Shown here: in pieces, positions 53,421 to 63,541 of the stretch | Layout of the letters: each line of letters begins with the position of its first letter | Position numbering within the stretch: the stretch's first letter is position 1 | Origin: Roseovarius sp. W115 | GTDB taxonomy: Bacteria; Pseudomonadota; Alphaproteobacteria; Rhodobacterales; Rhodobacteraceae | Direction of reading: 5' to 3' | Length of the DNA stretch: 64,000 nt | NCBI RefSeq assembly: GCF_032842945.2 | Contig: NZ_CP146606.1 | Span: forward strand, 186,001-250,000 | Translations under genes and position numbers: made by a program | Notes under the pieces: model-generated | Seen by the model: only the letters and a program-made list of their open reading frames with translations | The model's database searches: none | What the model was told of the DNA's origin: nothing

Positions 53421-54176
53421 TTATCCTCCCCAGAATGGCAGGCCTATGATGGCAGAGAGCGCAATGACCAAATAGGCGATGCCGCGGTAGATTTTTTCCT
53501 GTCCCGGACGGAACAGCCAGCCGCCCAGAATGTTGCCCAAAAGATAGGGCACCATAACGCAAAAGCCCAGCACGAGGTTGCCCGGCTCGAGCCGATCATA
53601 AAGCCAGAAGACCCCCAGCATGAGCAGGTCGACCGCTACGAGGTAGAGCATAAGCGTCGCGCGCACCACATGAGCGGGATGGGTGCTGGCCATGTAGAGC
53701 ATGATAACAGGTGGACCGGGCAAACCCGTCGAGCCGCCCAGAAAACCGCCCAGCATACCTGTGCCGGTGATCAGGCGTGGGGTGAGCGCACCGCGATAGC
53801 GGTAGCCGGATATGAGCAATACAAGGAGGGCCAATGCAATGAGTGAAACGGCGTACCGAAAGGCCTCCGCTGGCACTTGCGCGAGGACGAGAACACCGAT
53901 TGGCAAGGCAATGACCAATCCCAGGACAAGTCGGGACATATCGCCCGGATGGCGATCCCTCAGCGCCCGGGGCACATTGGGCAGCGGCCCGAAAAGATCC
54001 ATCACCAAAAGCGTGGTGAGGGCGGCAAAAGGGCCCAGGAACGTGCCAGCCACCGGCAGGTACACCATCGCCGTGCCAAATCCCGAGAACCCCCGCACAA
54101 GCCCTGCGGCCAGTGCCGCACCCAAGAGCCAGATCAGCCCCGGCTGTGCCAGGGCCTGAGACCAAAGCTCAGGCAT
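53421..54176 (-). CDS. TSUP (TauE/SafE) family transporter
   Basis: The protein has 251 residues and about eight hydrophobic spans in two repeats (GFSGFGTAMVYLPVAG and GGFLGGSTGLPGPPVIMLYM). The family exports sulfite, sulfoacetate or other organosulfur anions. It overlaps the secDF stop by 8 bp, which implies co-transcription but not a shared function. Confidence 0.88.
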   Translation of the reverse strand: MPELWSQALAQPGLIWLLGAALAAGLVRGFSGFGTAMVYLPVAGTFLGPFAALTTLLVMDLFGPLPNVPRALRDRHPGDMSRLVLGLVIALPIGVLVLAQVPAEAFRYAVSLIALALLVLLISGYRYRGALTPRLITGTGMLGGFLGGSTGLPGPPVIMLYMASTHPAHVVRATLMLYLVAVDLLMLGVFWLYDRLEPGNLVLGFCVMVPYLLGNILGGWLFRPGQEKIYRGIAYLVIALSAIIGLPFWGG

Positions 54177-56805
54177 CTACGTTGGCGAACTGCGTGCCTG
54201 CGGTGGTATCGGGTTTGGACCAGTCGCGCTTGACCCCCAACCAGAGAAGCACCGCACTGGCCACGAAGATCGAGGAATAGGTCCCCACGATCACGCCCCA
54301 TATCATCGCAAAGACAAAGCCCCGGATCACGTCGCCTCCCAACACGTAAAGTGCCATCAACGCCAGAAGCGTGGTGACCGAGGTCATGACAGTCCGGCTG
54401 AGCGTTTCATTGATCGAGATATTGAGCACCTCGGAGAGGTCTTTTTTCTTGTACTTGCGCAGGTTCTCTCGCACCCGGTCAAAAACGACCACCGTGTCGT
54501 TGAGCGAATAACCCACAATCGTCAGAAGGGCGGCGATGATGGCGAGGTCAAACTGAATTTGCAGCTCTGAGAATATGCCTATGGTCAGCCACACATCATG
54601 CACAAGAGCAAGCACCGCGCCCACCGCAAACTGCCACTCAAACCTGAGCCAGATATAGACCAACACCGCCGCAATCGCGAGCAGCACGGCGATGACCGCG
54701 GTTTGAATAAGTTCGCCGGATACTTTTGGCCCAACGCTATCCACTGCAGTGAATTTCAGGTCAGGGACGACCTCTTGAAGTGCCGCCTCCACGGATCGGA
54801 TAACTTCCGGCGTGACAGCTTCTTCGCCTTCCTGTGCCTGAATACGGATCATCGCGACATTTTTATCCGGACCGAACGTCGGATCAAAAATCTCGGTAAT
54901 CGACACATCGCCTAACTCCAGCTGTGTGATCGCGTCGCGATATTGGCCGATATCGACGGTTTGCGCGCTTTCGGTCCGGATCGTGGTGCCGCCCCGGAAA
55001 TCGATGCCGAAGTTCAGACCTTGCAGGAAGAATGAGATCACCGCCACGATGATGAACACGCCCGAAAGGCCCAGTGACATTTTCCAGCGCTTGAAGAAAT
55101 CGATGCTGGTTTCTTTCGGCACAAGACGCAGGGCGCGGCCCTGAAGCACAGTCTTGGGGCGTTTGCGCTCAAACCAGATGATCACGATCAGGCGCGTGAC
55201 GAAGATCGCCGTAAAGACCGACGTGATGATCCCCAGACCCAGCGTGATGGCAAAGCCTCGCACGGGGCCAGAGCCCATGGCATAGAGGATCAGCGCCGTA
55301 ATGAACGTGGTGATGTTGGCGTCGGTAATGGCGCTGAGTGCTTTTTCATAGCCCAACTCGATGGCACGCGCCGGGCCTTTGGCGGTTTTGAGTTCCTCGC
55401 GGATGCGCTCAAAGACAAGCACATTGGCATCCACCGCCATCCCGATGGTCAGCACGATGCCAGCAATACCGGGTAGTGTCAGCGTAGCACCAATAAGGCT
55501 TAGCAAGCCGAATATAAGACCCACGTTGATCAAAAGCGCGATATTGGCAAAGAGACCAAAGAGACCATAGCTCGCCCACATAAAGGCCAACACGAGGCCG
55601 AAAGCGACGATGCTGGCGATCTTACCCGCTTCGATGCTATCGGCCCCTAGTTCCGGCCCGACGGTGCGTTCTTCGAGAAATTCCAGTTCCGCAGGCAAGG
55701 CCCCTGCCCTCAAAAGCACGGCAAGGTTGGTGCTGTCCTCAACCGTGAACCGACCAGTGATAATACCGGTGCCGCCGGGAATATGGCTCTGGATGACCGG
55801 CGCGCTGATCACCTCGTTGTCGAGCACAATCGCAAAGGGGCTGCCGATATTGGCGGCGGTGTAGTCACCAAATTTGCGGCCACCCGCCGGGTTAAAGCGG
55901 AAAGAGACTGCAGGCAGACCGTTTTGGTCAAAATCCGGCTGCGCGTCGACCAGTTCTTCACCAGTGACCACAGCAGCGCGTTCGACGATGTAAAAGACCC
56001 CCTCTTCGTCCAGGGACGGCAGGATTTCATTGCCCGCGCCGGGCGGATCACTGGGATCGCCCGTCCGGCCCACGACAGGCTGGAATGTCAGCTGCGCGGT
56101 GGTGCCGATGATCTCTTTGAGTTCCGCCGCACTGCCCACGCCGGGAACCTGTATAAGGATACGATCCGCGCCTTGGCGCTGGATGGTCGGCTCTCGCGTG
56201 CCCATCTCGTTGATGCGGCGTTCAATGATTTCGCGCGCGGTGCGCACGGTTTGCTCATCGCTGGCCTGCCGCTCGGCTTCGCTCAGCGTGACAACGATTG
56301 TGTCGCCTGCGACATCAACGTCGATATCGCTTGAGGACACACCGGAAAGCGGGTCAAAAATGGGTTGCGCAAGACCACGAACAAGACCGGCTGCATATTC
56401 GATCTCCTCGGGCTTTTCGACGAGACGCACGCGCAGTTCCGCAGTGTCCGTAGGTTGCAAGCGGATGGGGCCGACACGGCCGCGCTCCTCACGCAACAAG
56501 TCCCGTATTTCCGGCCACATGGCCTCGATCCGGGCCTGGTAGACATCCTCGACCTGCACCTCAGCCAAAAGGTGCGCGCCACCGCGCAGATCAAGCCCAA
56601 GATTGACAAGACCCGATGGCATCCAGCTTGGCCAGCTGGCTGCCTGTGCCTCAAGCTCTGCTCCCGTCGCGCCCTGTTCGAGGGCGACCATGGCGTCGTT
56701 ATGCGTCTCGACCTTTGTGTAGAACCCATTGGGCGAGGCCAGCAGCAGCCCAAGCGCCACCAAGCCCCAAATCACCACGCGCTTCCAGAGGTCAATTTGC
56801 AGCAT
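54169..56805 (-). CDS. secDF: Fused SecDF protein-export membrane protein
   Basis: The protein has 878 residues. The SecD half (about 1-535) has LGLDLRGGAHLL, the periplasmic P1 domain with ERRINEMGTREPTIQRQGAD and GMAVDANVLVFERIREEL. The SecF half (about 575-850) has NFGIDFRGGTTI, GYSLNDTVVVFDRVRENLRK and ETLSRTVMTSVTTLLALMAL. It uses the proton motive force to pull translocating proteins into the periplasm. SecD and SecF are separate in many relatives but are one chain here. yajC lies 48 bp upstream. Confidence 0.96.
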   Translation of the reverse strand: MLQIDLWKRVVIWGLVALGLLLASPNGFYTKVETHNDAMVALEQGATGAELEAQAASWPSWMPSGLVNLGLDLRGGAHLLAEVQVEDVYQARIEAMWPEIRDLLREERGRVGPIRLQPTDTAELRVRLVEKPEEIEYAAGLVRGLAQPIFDPLSGVSSSDIDVDVAGDTIVVTLSEAERQASDEQTVRTAREIIERRINEMGTREPTIQRQGADRILIQVPGVGSAAELKEIIGTTAQLTFQPVVGRTGDPSDPPGAGNEILPSLDEEGVFYIVERAAVVTGEELVDAQPDFDQNGLPAVSFRFNPAGGRKFGDYTAANIGSPFAIVLDNEVISAPVIQSHIPGGTGIITGRFTVEDSTNLAVLLRAGALPAELEFLEERTVGPELGADSIEAGKIASIVAFGLVLAFMWASYGLFGLFANIALLINVGLIFGLLSLIGATLTLPGIAGIVLTIGMAVDANVLVFERIREELKTAKGPARAIELGYEKALSAITDANITTFITALILYAMGSGPVRGFAITLGLGIITSVFTAIFVTRLIVIIWFERKRPKTVLQGRALRLVPKETSIDFFKRWKMSLGLSGVFIIVAVISFFLQGLNFGIDFRGGTTIRTESAQTVDIGQYRDAITQLELGDVSITEIFDPTFGPDKNVAMIRIQAQEGEEAVTPEVIRSVEAALQEVVPDLKFTAVDSVGPKVSGELIQTAVIAVLLAIAAVLVYIWLRFEWQFAVGAVLALVHDVWLTIGIFSELQIQFDLAIIAALLTIVGYSLNDTVVVFDRVRENLRKYKKKDLSEVLNISINETLSRTVMTSVTTLLALMALYVLGGDVIRGFVFAMIWGVIVGTYSSIFVASAVLLWLGVKRDWSKPDTTAGTQFANVDA

Positions 56806-56853
56806 TATAATGCCTTTTCAAAAGGATAGAGAGGGTTCCGTGACAGGGTCAGA

Positions 56854-57135
56854 TCACCCTTCGGCAGGCTCGGTTTTGGAGAGCACTTGGGCGATTGTCT
56901 GTTTGACCACCCGCACCCGGACGCCATCGGCAATCTCGACCTCAACCTCTTCGGCCTCTTTCACCTTGGTGACCTTGCCGATGAGACCGCCTTGCGTCAC
57001 CACCTGATCGCCACGCCGCAGGGCCGCCACCATGGCCTGATGCTCTTTCAGCTTTTTCTGCTGGGGACGGATCAGAAGGAACCACATGATCGCGAAGATC
57101 AGGATGAGCGGGACAAACTGGGCGAAAGCTTCCAT
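56854..57135 (-). CDS. yajC: Preprotein translocase subunit YajC
   Basis: The protein has 93 residues. One N-terminal membrane helix (FVPLILIFAIMWFLLIRPQQ) is followed by KKLKEHQAMVAALRRGDQVV and TQGGLIGKVTKV. It is an accessory subunit of the Sec holocomplex, in an operon with secDF. A four-unit 11-bp repeat lies 93 bp upstream. Confidence 0.96.
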   Translation of the reverse strand: MEAFAQFVPLILIFAIMWFLLIRPQQKKLKEHQAMVAALRRGDQVVTQGGLIGKVTKVKEAEEVEVEIADGVRVRVVKQTIAQVLSKTEPAEG

Positions 57136-57227
57136 GCGAAAATTATCCTTATTCGGGGGCCGCGGGCGCCCCCGCGAATTGGCGGGAACCTATGTCTGGT
57201 GCCGCACATTTGCAAGGCGGAAAGGCG

Positions 57228-57270
57228 CGTCGGTATCACGTCGGTATTGCGTCGGTATCACGTCGGTGCA
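57228..57270. repeat. Four-unit 11-bp tandem element (copy 2)
   Basis: The units are CGTCGGTATCA, CGTCGGTATTG, CGTCGGTATCA and CGTCGGTGCA. The order and orientation are the same as at 19012-19054, with only three differences across the 42 shared bases. It lies between the divergent yajC and serS starts, about 93-95 bp from each. Confidence 0.85.
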
Positions 57271-57364
57271 AATGGCGTGGCGCGCGATAATCGACTGGTT
57301 ACATCTCTGCGATAGTTGTTTATCAGGTGCCAGACGATTCACGAGCCAACCAAGGACCTGACCG

Positions 57365-58657
57365 ATGCATGACATTCGTGCCATTCGCGAAAACCCTGAA
57401 GCCTTTGATGCGGCCATGGCGCGGCGTGGGGTGTCGGGGGCGTCAGTGGACATCCTGAAGGTTGACGAGGCACGGCGCGCTAAAATCCTCGCCGCCGAAA
57501 CAGCGCAGGCCGATCAGAACAAGGCCGCCAAGGAGGTGGGCGCGGCCAAGGCCAAGGGCGACGAGGCCGAGTTTGAGCGGCTGCGCGCACTTGTGGGCGA
57601 GAAAAAGGCGGAAGTCGCGGCCATGCAGACCGAGGCCAAGGCGCTGGATCAGGAATTGACCGATCTGCTCATGGGCCTGCCGAACCTGGCACTTGATGAT
57701 GTGCCCGATGGCGAGGACGAGGACGATAATGTCGAGATCAAACGCTGGGGCACGCCGCGCGCGTTTGATTTTGATGCGCGCGAGCATTTTGAGATCGAAG
57801 GCGTGAAGCCGGGTATGGATTTCGAGACTGCGGCAAAGCTCAGCGGATCACGTTTCGTCGTCATGTCGGGTGGTGTGGTGCGCATTCACCGGGCGCTGGC
57901 GCAGTTCATGATCGACACGCATGTGGAGGAAAACGGGCTCTCCGAGACCTGGACGCCCGTGCTGGTGCGGCCCGAGATGATGTATGGCACCGGGCAGCTG
58001 CCGAAGTTCGGTGAGGATTCCTATGAGACCACCAATGGCTGGTGGCTGGTGCCGACCGCCGAGGTGACGCTGACCAATATCGTGCATGACAGCGTGGTGG
58101 AGGAAGGATACCTGCCCCGCCGCTATGTGGCGCATACGCAGTGTTTCCGCTCTGAGGCGGGAAGTGCCGGCAAGGACACGTCGGGCATGTTGCGTCAGCA
58201 CCAGTTTGAGAAGGTCGAGATGGTGTCGATCACACATCCTGACCGGTCTTTGGATGAACATGAACGCATGACGCGCTGTGCCGAGGGCATTCTGGAAAAG
58301 CTTGGTCTGCCTTACCGCACGATTGTTCTTTGCACCGGCGACATGGGCTTTGGCGCGCGTAAGACGCATGACATCGAGGTGTGGCTGCCGGGTCAGAACA
58401 CCTATCGCGAGATTTCGTCAGTATCTGTGTGCGGCGATTTTCAGGCCCGGCGGATGAATGGCCGGTTCAAGCCAGCCGATGGCGGCAAGCCACAGTTTGT
58501 ACATACCCTGAACGGGTCTGGATTGGCCGTGGGCCGGTGTCTGATTGCGGTGCTGGAGAACGGACAACAGGCCGATGGGTCTGTGGAGCTGCCAGACGTG
58601 CTGCATCCCTATCTGCGCGGCAAGACGCGGTTGATGGCGGATGGGGCTTTGGGGTGA
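57365..58657 (+). CDS. serS: Seryl-tRNA synthetase
   Basis: The protein has 430 residues. The N-terminal coiled-coil arm (about 30-100) binds the tRNA-Ser long arm. The class II motifs are visible: motif 2 [30 protein letters not shown] and motif 3 [20 protein letters not shown]. It charges tRNA-Ser and tRNA-Sec in the cytoplasm. Start ATG 57365 ([15 protein letters not shown]) is typical of the family. Confidence 0.98.
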   Translation: MHDIRAIRENPEAFDAAMARRGVSGASVDILKVDEARRAKILAAETAQADQNKAAKEVGAAKAKGDEAEFERLRALVGEKKAEVAAMQTEAKALDQELTDLLMGLPNLALDDVPDGEDEDDNVEIKRWGTPRAFDFDAREHFEIEGVKPGMDFETAAKLSGSRFVVMSGGVVRIHRALAQFMIDTHVEENGLSETWTPVLVRPEMMYGTGQLPKFGEDSYETTNGWWLVPTAEVTLTNIVHDSVVEEGYLPRRYVAHTQCFRSEAGSAGKDTSGMLRQHQFEKVEMVSITHPDRSLDEHERMTRCAEGILEKLGLPYRTIVLCTGDMGFGARKTHDIEVWLPGQNTYREISSVSVCGDFQARRMNGRFKPADGGKPQFVHTLNGSGLAVGRCLIAVLENGQQADGSVELPDVLHPYLRGKTRLMADGALG

Positions 58658-58727
58658 GGGTTTGATTTTGTCTGCTTTGCGGACAAAGTGTGAATTCGAT
58701 CAGTATGTATGTTGGCGGTAAGCGCTT

Positions 58728-59267
58728 TCACCAAATGGCCGGGTCGTTCAAAGCAGCAACACAAGTGCATTTCCCCTTTAGAGCGTGCAATGGCTCTTCC
58801 GACAGTGACTGACCAATCCACCCCATAGGAAAACTAAGTGGCAAGGGTGCCGCGGCAGTGCCTTCGTCGAGGGGAAGGAACCCTACCTTACCATAAAATG
58901 CGGGGTCACCGTAGGTAATCGCCACAGAAACGCCGTTGTCACGCAGCACAGCCAATGCGTGCTTCAGGAGACCTTGCCCAATCCCCTGCCCATGCCGATC
59001 GGTCACAACGGCCATCGGGGATAGGATGAAAACTGAACGAGGATCGTCTTTGTAGATGAGGCGGGAAAAAATTGCCCCGGCAATGATTTCCCCGCGGTCA
59101 TGAGCAGTAAAGACATAGATGTCTTCATGTGGAGTGCTGCTCAACAGGTTACTAACGAGGTTGCCGATCAAGGCACCTTCGTCAGCACCTTCAGAAGCGG
59201 TAAACGTCGCGGCAAACAGGTCGATAATCTGCTCCTCTACGCCCTCGGTCTTATCAGAAAAAACCAC
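58728..59267 (-). CDS. GNAT-family N-acetyltransferase
   Basis: The protein has 179 residues. The acetyl-CoA loop is VTDRHGQGIGQGLLKHALAV (Q/RxxGxG/A variant), preceded by IFILSPMAV-type strand beta-4 (VFILSPMAVV) and followed by VAITYGDPAFYGKVGFLPL. This pattern is like the YhbS group of predicted acetyltransferases. Substrate is unknown. The C-terminal about 35 residues (LHALKGKCTCVAALNDPAIW) look like a lid domain. It is convergent with serS. Confidence 0.87.
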   Translation of the reverse strand: MVFSDKTEGVEEQIIDLFAATFTASEGADEGALIGNLVSNLLSSTPHEDIYVFTAHDRGEIIAGAIFSRLIYKDDPRSVFILSPMAVVTDRHGQGIGQGLLKHALAVLRDNGVSVAITYGDPAFYGKVGFLPLDEGTAAAPLPLSFPMGWIGQSLSEEPLHALKGKCTCVAALNDPAIW

Positions 59268-59419
59268 CCTAAAGTCCCATCCAGATCAGTCTGCACAATG
59301 TGCTATTAGATCAGACATTCTCCTTGCGCCTGTCAAGAATACCTTAGCCAATCGAACCGACGGCTCCGGGCTCAAACCGGTCATTCCTCCTAAGACCGCG
59401 CCAACGGGACGAAAGTTGT

Positions 59420-59508
59420 AGCCCGGGGTTCACCCCGGCTTTTCCATTGTTGGATATACGGGGCGGACACCGCCTAAAGACCAAGAGGTCCCGGATCAGG
59501 TCCGGGAC
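59420..59508. repeat. Composite intergenic palindromic repeat
   Basis: A bulged hairpin occupies 59420-59440 (AGCCCGGGG/CCCCGGCT). Another inverted pair, GGCGGACACCGCC, lies at 59462-59474, and a perfect 8-bp hairpin GTCCCGGA/TCCGGGAC at 59488-59508. The last part, read in reverse, recurs in the nnr coding sequence (39338-39360). It lies directly after the desaturase stop and may also end its transcript. Confidence 0.7.
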
Positions 59509-59518
59509 TGGGGCTTGC

Positions 59519-60505
59519 TTATTCCGCAGGCACCACGCCCCCTGCCCGCGCTTTGGGAAACGGCACCAGGCGTTCGGTCTCTTCGTCCCAGAGCTTGAGC
59601 CGGAAGCTGGCGATGGCTTGTGGCCAGCGGATTTCGTCGTGCACGCGCAATTCATCGGGCAGGTTCTTCTGGGCATAGCGCAGCCGATAGGACGGGATTG
59701 CCGGATTATAGTGGTGCAGATCGTGATAGGCGATGTTGCCGGTGCCGATGTCCCACCAATGGCCCAGATCGAGACTGGAGGACCCTTCCAGCGTGGCCTT
59801 GCGGAAATCAAGATCGGGTTTGCGATCCCAGTAGGTCTCTTCAAAATTGTGCTGCAGGTAGACGAGGAAGACGCCAATGATGCCTGCGACCACCGCGCTG
59901 CTGCCCAATACGGCAAGGCCGGTGACGCCTAACGTGGCCCAGACGGCATAAATCCACACCACCAGCATCAGGTTATGTGCAATCACGCCCCAAACACCGA
60001 CTTTCAGTGTGTTTTTCGGCCAGCGATAGGCGATGAAATAGGTGTAAATCCCGCCCAAAGACAGCATCACGGCCGGATTGCGGTAGGTGCGATACCACAG
60101 GCGCGTCCAAAACCCCGCCTCCTGCCATTCGCGCAGGGTCATGGTGTAGACCTCGGTCGTCTCGCGGTGTTCGAGATTGCCGAGATAGGCGTGATGTTGA
60201 TTGTGGTTGTACTGCATGACGCGAAATGGCGTCAGTGAAAAGATTGACAGGATGTAGCCTGCGATATCGTTAAGCGGCTTGGTGGCGAAAAGTGAATGAT
60301 GCCCGCAATCATGCTGCAGCACGTAAAGGCGCACCGAGGCAAAGGCGAGGATCACAATCAACGGCAGGCTGATCCACCAGGCGGGCCAGGCAAGGCTGGC
60401 GATGATGAGCGCGGCAAAATAGGCCGCCAGAGAGCATAAAAAACTCGTCCAGCCCATGACATCTGATTTATGGGAATAGTCTTTCAAATAGTCGCGTAAA
60501 GTCAT
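59519..60505 (-). CDS. Fatty acid desaturase
   Basis: The protein has 328 residues from ATG 60505. It is a membrane di-iron desaturase with histidine boxes HDCGHHS (near 68), HNQHHAYLG (near 105) and HDLHHYNP (near 265), separated by hydrophobic spans. The arrangement is that of acyl-lipid (delta-12/omega-3 type) desaturases, which introduce double bonds into membrane lipids. Partner electron carriers are not adjacent. The gene is monocistronic. Confidence 0.93.
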   Translation of the reverse strand: MTLRDYLKDYSHKSDVMGWTSFLCSLAAYFAALIIASLAWPAWWISLPLIVILAFASVRLYVLQHDCGHHSLFATKPLNDIAGYILSIFSLTPFRVMQYNHNQHHAYLGNLEHRETTEVYTMTLREWQEAGFWTRLWYRTYRNPAVMLSLGGIYTYFIAYRWPKNTLKVGVWGVIAHNLMLVVWIYAVWATLGVTGLAVLGSSAVVAGIIGVFLVYLQHNFEETYWDRKPDLDFRKATLEGSSSLDLGHWWDIGTGNIAYHDLHHYNPAIPSYRLRYAQKNLPDELRVHDEIRWPQAIASFRLKLWDEETERLVPFPKARAGGVVPAE

Positions 60506-60632
60506 TGTCCAATGCACCCCCGGGCAGAGAGATCGCCAGATATCGGCGATCCGTCATGCTCTTTCCCAAGAATGTGGAAGAATTTCCGCGAAAACAAGGG
60601 GCGCGGCGCGCTTCCGCGCAACTCCGCCAATT

Positions 60633-62090
60633 CTAACTGCGCGGCGTTTTTTTCGACAAGTGTTTGCGCAGGCGCGAGGGCGTGGATTTCTTGCGTTCTT
60701 TGTAAGGGTTTTTGTCCGATTGCGACCGCATTGTCAGGCGAATGGGCGTGCCTGGCATGTCAAAATCTTCTCGCAAGCCATTGACAAGATAACGAGAATA
60801 GCTCTCGGCCATCTTGTCAGGATGCGAGCACATGACGACAAATCCCGGCGGGCGGGTCTTGGCCTGGGTCATATACCGCAGCTTGATGCGTCTACCGCCT
60901 GGCGCAGGGGGCGGGTGTGCCTCAAGCATGCCAGTGAGCCAGCGGTTGAGCTGTGCCGTGGTCACGCGACGGTTCCAGACATCATAGGCTTTTTCGACAG
61001 CCGCGCGCAGACGGTCGAGACCCCGGCCCGTCTTGGCCGACACGGTGATGAGCGGCGCGCCTCTGAGTTGTGGCAAGAGGCGATCAAAAGCTTCTTTGAG
61101 ATCACGCAGTTTTTGCTGTTTTTCGTTCTCGATATCCCATTTGTTCACCGCCACCACCACAGCCCTCCCTTCGCGCTCAGCCAGATCGGCGATGCGCAGG
61201 TCCTGTTGTTCAAAAGGAATGGCGGCATCCAAGAGCACGACCACCACTTCGGCAAATTTCACGGCGCGCAGGCCGTCGGAGACCGAGAGTTTCTCAACCT
61301 TGTCCTGCACCTTGGCCTTTTTGCGCATGCCCGCGGTGTCAAAGATCCGAACCGGCAGGCCATCCCAATCCATTTGAAGCGAGATGGCGTCCCGGGTGAT
61401 CCCGGCCTCCGGCCCGGTCAGAAGGCGATCTTCGCCCAGTATCTTGTTGATCAGCGTGGATTTTCCCGCATTGGGCCGCCCGACCACAGCCACCTGGAGG
61501 GGCTTGGATTTGGTGGGTTTGCGAATGCCGGTGTCATCTTCTTCGTCAAGCGAGACATCTGTCTCCGGTGCTTCGGATTCCGTGCGTTTGGTAAATTGAT
61601 CGGCCAGAGGCATGAGGGCGCTGTAGAGATCATTCATGCCCTCACCATGTTCAGCCGAAAGGCGGATGGGCTCGCCCAGACCCAGTCCAAACGCCTCGAT
61701 CACACCGGCATCGGCGGCGAACCCTTCGGATTTGTTGGCCGCCACAAAGACATGCGCCGACCGCTTGCGCAGGATGTCAGCAAACATCTCATCCACGGGC
61801 GTCACCCCGGCACGGGCATCAATCAGGAACAGACAGACATCAGCCATATCCACCGCGCGCTCGGTCAGGCGGCGCATCCGCCCCTGAAGCGAGTCGTCTG
61901 TGGCATCTTCCAGACCTGCCGTGTCAATCACAGTAAAGCGCAAATCACCCAAACGCGCCTCACCTTCGCGCAAATCGCGCGTGACACCCGGCTGATTGTC
62001 AACCAAGGCTAGGCGCTTGCCTACCAATCGGTTGAAAAGGGTGGACTTTCCCACATTCGGGCGGCCCACAATGGCAAGGGTGAAACTCAT
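60633..62090 (-). CDS. der: Ribosome biogenesis GTPase Der
   Basis: The protein has 485 residues with two tandem GTPase domains. G1 motifs are [14 protein letters not shown] (residue about 8) and [14 protein letters not shown] (about 205). DTAGLED and [11 protein letters not shown] are the switch regions, and NKSEG and NKWD the G4 motifs. A C-terminal KH-like domain binds rRNA. It is needed for 50S subunit assembly. It follows bamB with a 56-bp gap. Confidence 0.98.
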   Translation of the reverse strand: MSFTLAIVGRPNVGKSTLFNRLVGKRLALVDNQPGVTRDLREGEARLGDLRFTVIDTAGLEDATDDSLQGRMRRLTERAVDMADVCLFLIDARAGVTPVDEMFADILRKRSAHVFVAANKSEGFAADAGVIEAFGLGLGEPIRLSAEHGEGMNDLYSALMPLADQFTKRTESEAPETDVSLDEEDDTGIRKPTKSKPLQVAVVGRPNAGKSTLINKILGEDRLLTGPEAGITRDAISLQMDWDGLPVRIFDTAGMRKKAKVQDKVEKLSVSDGLRAVKFAEVVVVLLDAAIPFEQQDLRIADLAEREGRAVVVAVNKWDIENEKQQKLRDLKEAFDRLLPQLRGAPLITVSAKTGRGLDRLRAAVEKAYDVWNRRVTTAQLNRWLTGMLEAHPPPAPGGRRIKLRYMTQAKTRPPGFVVMCSHPDKMAESYSRYLVNGLREDFDMPGTPIRLTMRSQSDKNPYKERKKSTPSRLRKHLSKKTPRS

Positions 62091-62146
62091 CTCTTTAAGG
62101 CTCCGCGCCCGGCGGGTTCAGCGCCGAAAAATATGTTCAAAAGGCC

Positions 62147-63496
62147 CTAGCGGAAGGCCATAAGCTGACCTTTGGAGGACACGATATAGAGCGTGTTGCC
62201 CGCGACCACCGGGTTGGTGGTCGCCCCGCCCGGCATCTGAACCTCGCCCAAAGGCGCGCCATTTGTCGGGTCAAAGAAGCGCAAAAGGCCATCATTTGAG
62301 GCCACAATCAGGCGCCCGCTGGCGATGATGGGGCCGTGATGGGCAAAGATCTCGTTTTGTCGCTTCGGCTTGTTCTTGGTGAAGAACGGCAAAGACCGCG
62401 CCCAGATGCGCTGTCCTGTTTCAGCTGACAAGCGCAAAAGCTCGTTGCGGTCTGAGACCATGAAAATTGAATCGCCTGCAGGCCAGATAGGTGAAAGCGG
62501 CCCATCAGGGGCAGTCCACAAGCGTTCGCCGTTGCCAAGGCTCAAAGCCACGGTGCGGCCAGAGTGGTTGCCCACATAAACGCGTTCGCCATCAATCACC
62601 GGATCGCCAGTGATATCGCCAATAAGTGCGGTCGCGAAACCCTGACGCTGGCCAGCAATTTGCGAGTCCCAGCGCCGCAAACCGCCTTTTCTGAATGCGC
62701 CCTGAACTTCGCCGGATCCAAAGGCGAAAATTACAAATTTGTCAGAGACCGCAGGGGACGGTGCGCCGATGACGTTCTTGATGTCGGGCGACGCGGACAG
62801 CTGCCAGCGGATGCGCCCCGTATCACGCTCCAACGCCCAGGCCAGCTCATCGCCTGCGACGACATACACCAGATCGCCCGCCACACTTGGGCTCCCGGAG
62901 CCAGTGGCGCGCAAGCGTTGTTGCCAAACCTGAGCACCTGTTTGCGCGTCGAGCACCGTCAAGGTGCCGAAGCCGGATGAGACATAGAGGCGCCCATCGG
63001 CATAAGCCAATCCACCGCCGCTTGCCTCAGTTGAACTGTCATTCGCTGGCGTCAGGTCCTGGCTCCATAGGACTTGACCAGAGGTGGAAACCGCCGACAC
63101 GAGCGCTTGGGAATCAAGGGTATAAATCCGGCCACCACCGACAACGGGGTCAGCCGTGATACGGCCTCGGCGTCCATCGCCTGTGCCGATATTTACAGAC
63201 CAGAGTGAGCGCGGTGTGGCGCTCAGCGCGGGATGTGCCACGCGGGTGGACGGGCTTGAAATGCCCTGGGTCCACTCAGTGTTGGCACGTGTTGCAGGTA
63301 AGTTGAGCGGCGGGATGACCCCGGTCTCGACCTGCGACGCCAGAATCGTTTCGCCACTATCGTTGGTCAGGACCGAACGAATGTCTTCACGCTCGCCGAC
63401 CAATACCGTTTCTTTTTCACTACATGCCGCCACAAGACATATGGCGCTCAGACCCAAAATGCGTGCTGCTGAAACCAATGCCGAAGCCCCCGTCAT
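62147..63496 (-). CDS. bamB: Outer membrane assembly lipoprotein BamB
   Basis: The protein has 449 residues. The N-terminal lipoprotein signal ends LSAICLVAAC. The eight-bladed PQQ-like beta-propeller is indicated by repeated blades such as GRIYTLDSQALVSAVSTSGQ, GRLYVSSGFGTLTVLDAQTG, GERVYVGNHSGRTVALSLGN and LYIVSSKGQLMAF. It scaffolds the BAM complex that inserts outer-membrane proteins. The order TPR protein-bamB-der is the conserved yfgM-bamB-der arrangement. Confidence 0.95.
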   Translation of the reverse strand: MTGASALVSAARILGLSAICLVAACSEKETVLVGEREDIRSVLTNDSGETILASQVETGVIPPLNLPATRANTEWTQGISSPSTRVAHPALSATPRSLWSVNIGTGDGRRGRITADPVVGGGRIYTLDSQALVSAVSTSGQVLWSQDLTPANDSSTEASGGGLAYADGRLYVSSGFGTLTVLDAQTGAQVWQQRLRATGSGSPSVAGDLVYVVAGDELAWALERDTGRIRWQLSASPDIKNVIGAPSPAVSDKFVIFAFGSGEVQGAFRKGGLRRWDSQIAGQRQGFATALIGDITGDPVIDGERVYVGNHSGRTVALSLGNGERLWTAPDGPLSPIWPAGDSIFMVSDRNELLRLSAETGQRIWARSLPFFTKNKPKRQNEIFAHHGPIIASGRLIVASNDGLLRFFDPTNGAPLGEVQMPGGATTNPVVAGNTLYIVSSKGQLMAFR

Positions 63497-63541
63497 ATTC
63501 GCGTCACGCCGCGCAATGTCGCGCAGGCGCAGTTATCCGTT

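Noticed and set aside
58667..58687. Hairpin after serS as a terminator
   Set aside because: The stem contains a G-T pair and lacks a following T run on either strand, so it is not convincing enough to list.
60660..62012. 450-residue plus-strand reading frame
   Set aside because: Exactly antisense to der, with no recognisable domains. High-GC third positions create long antisense frames.
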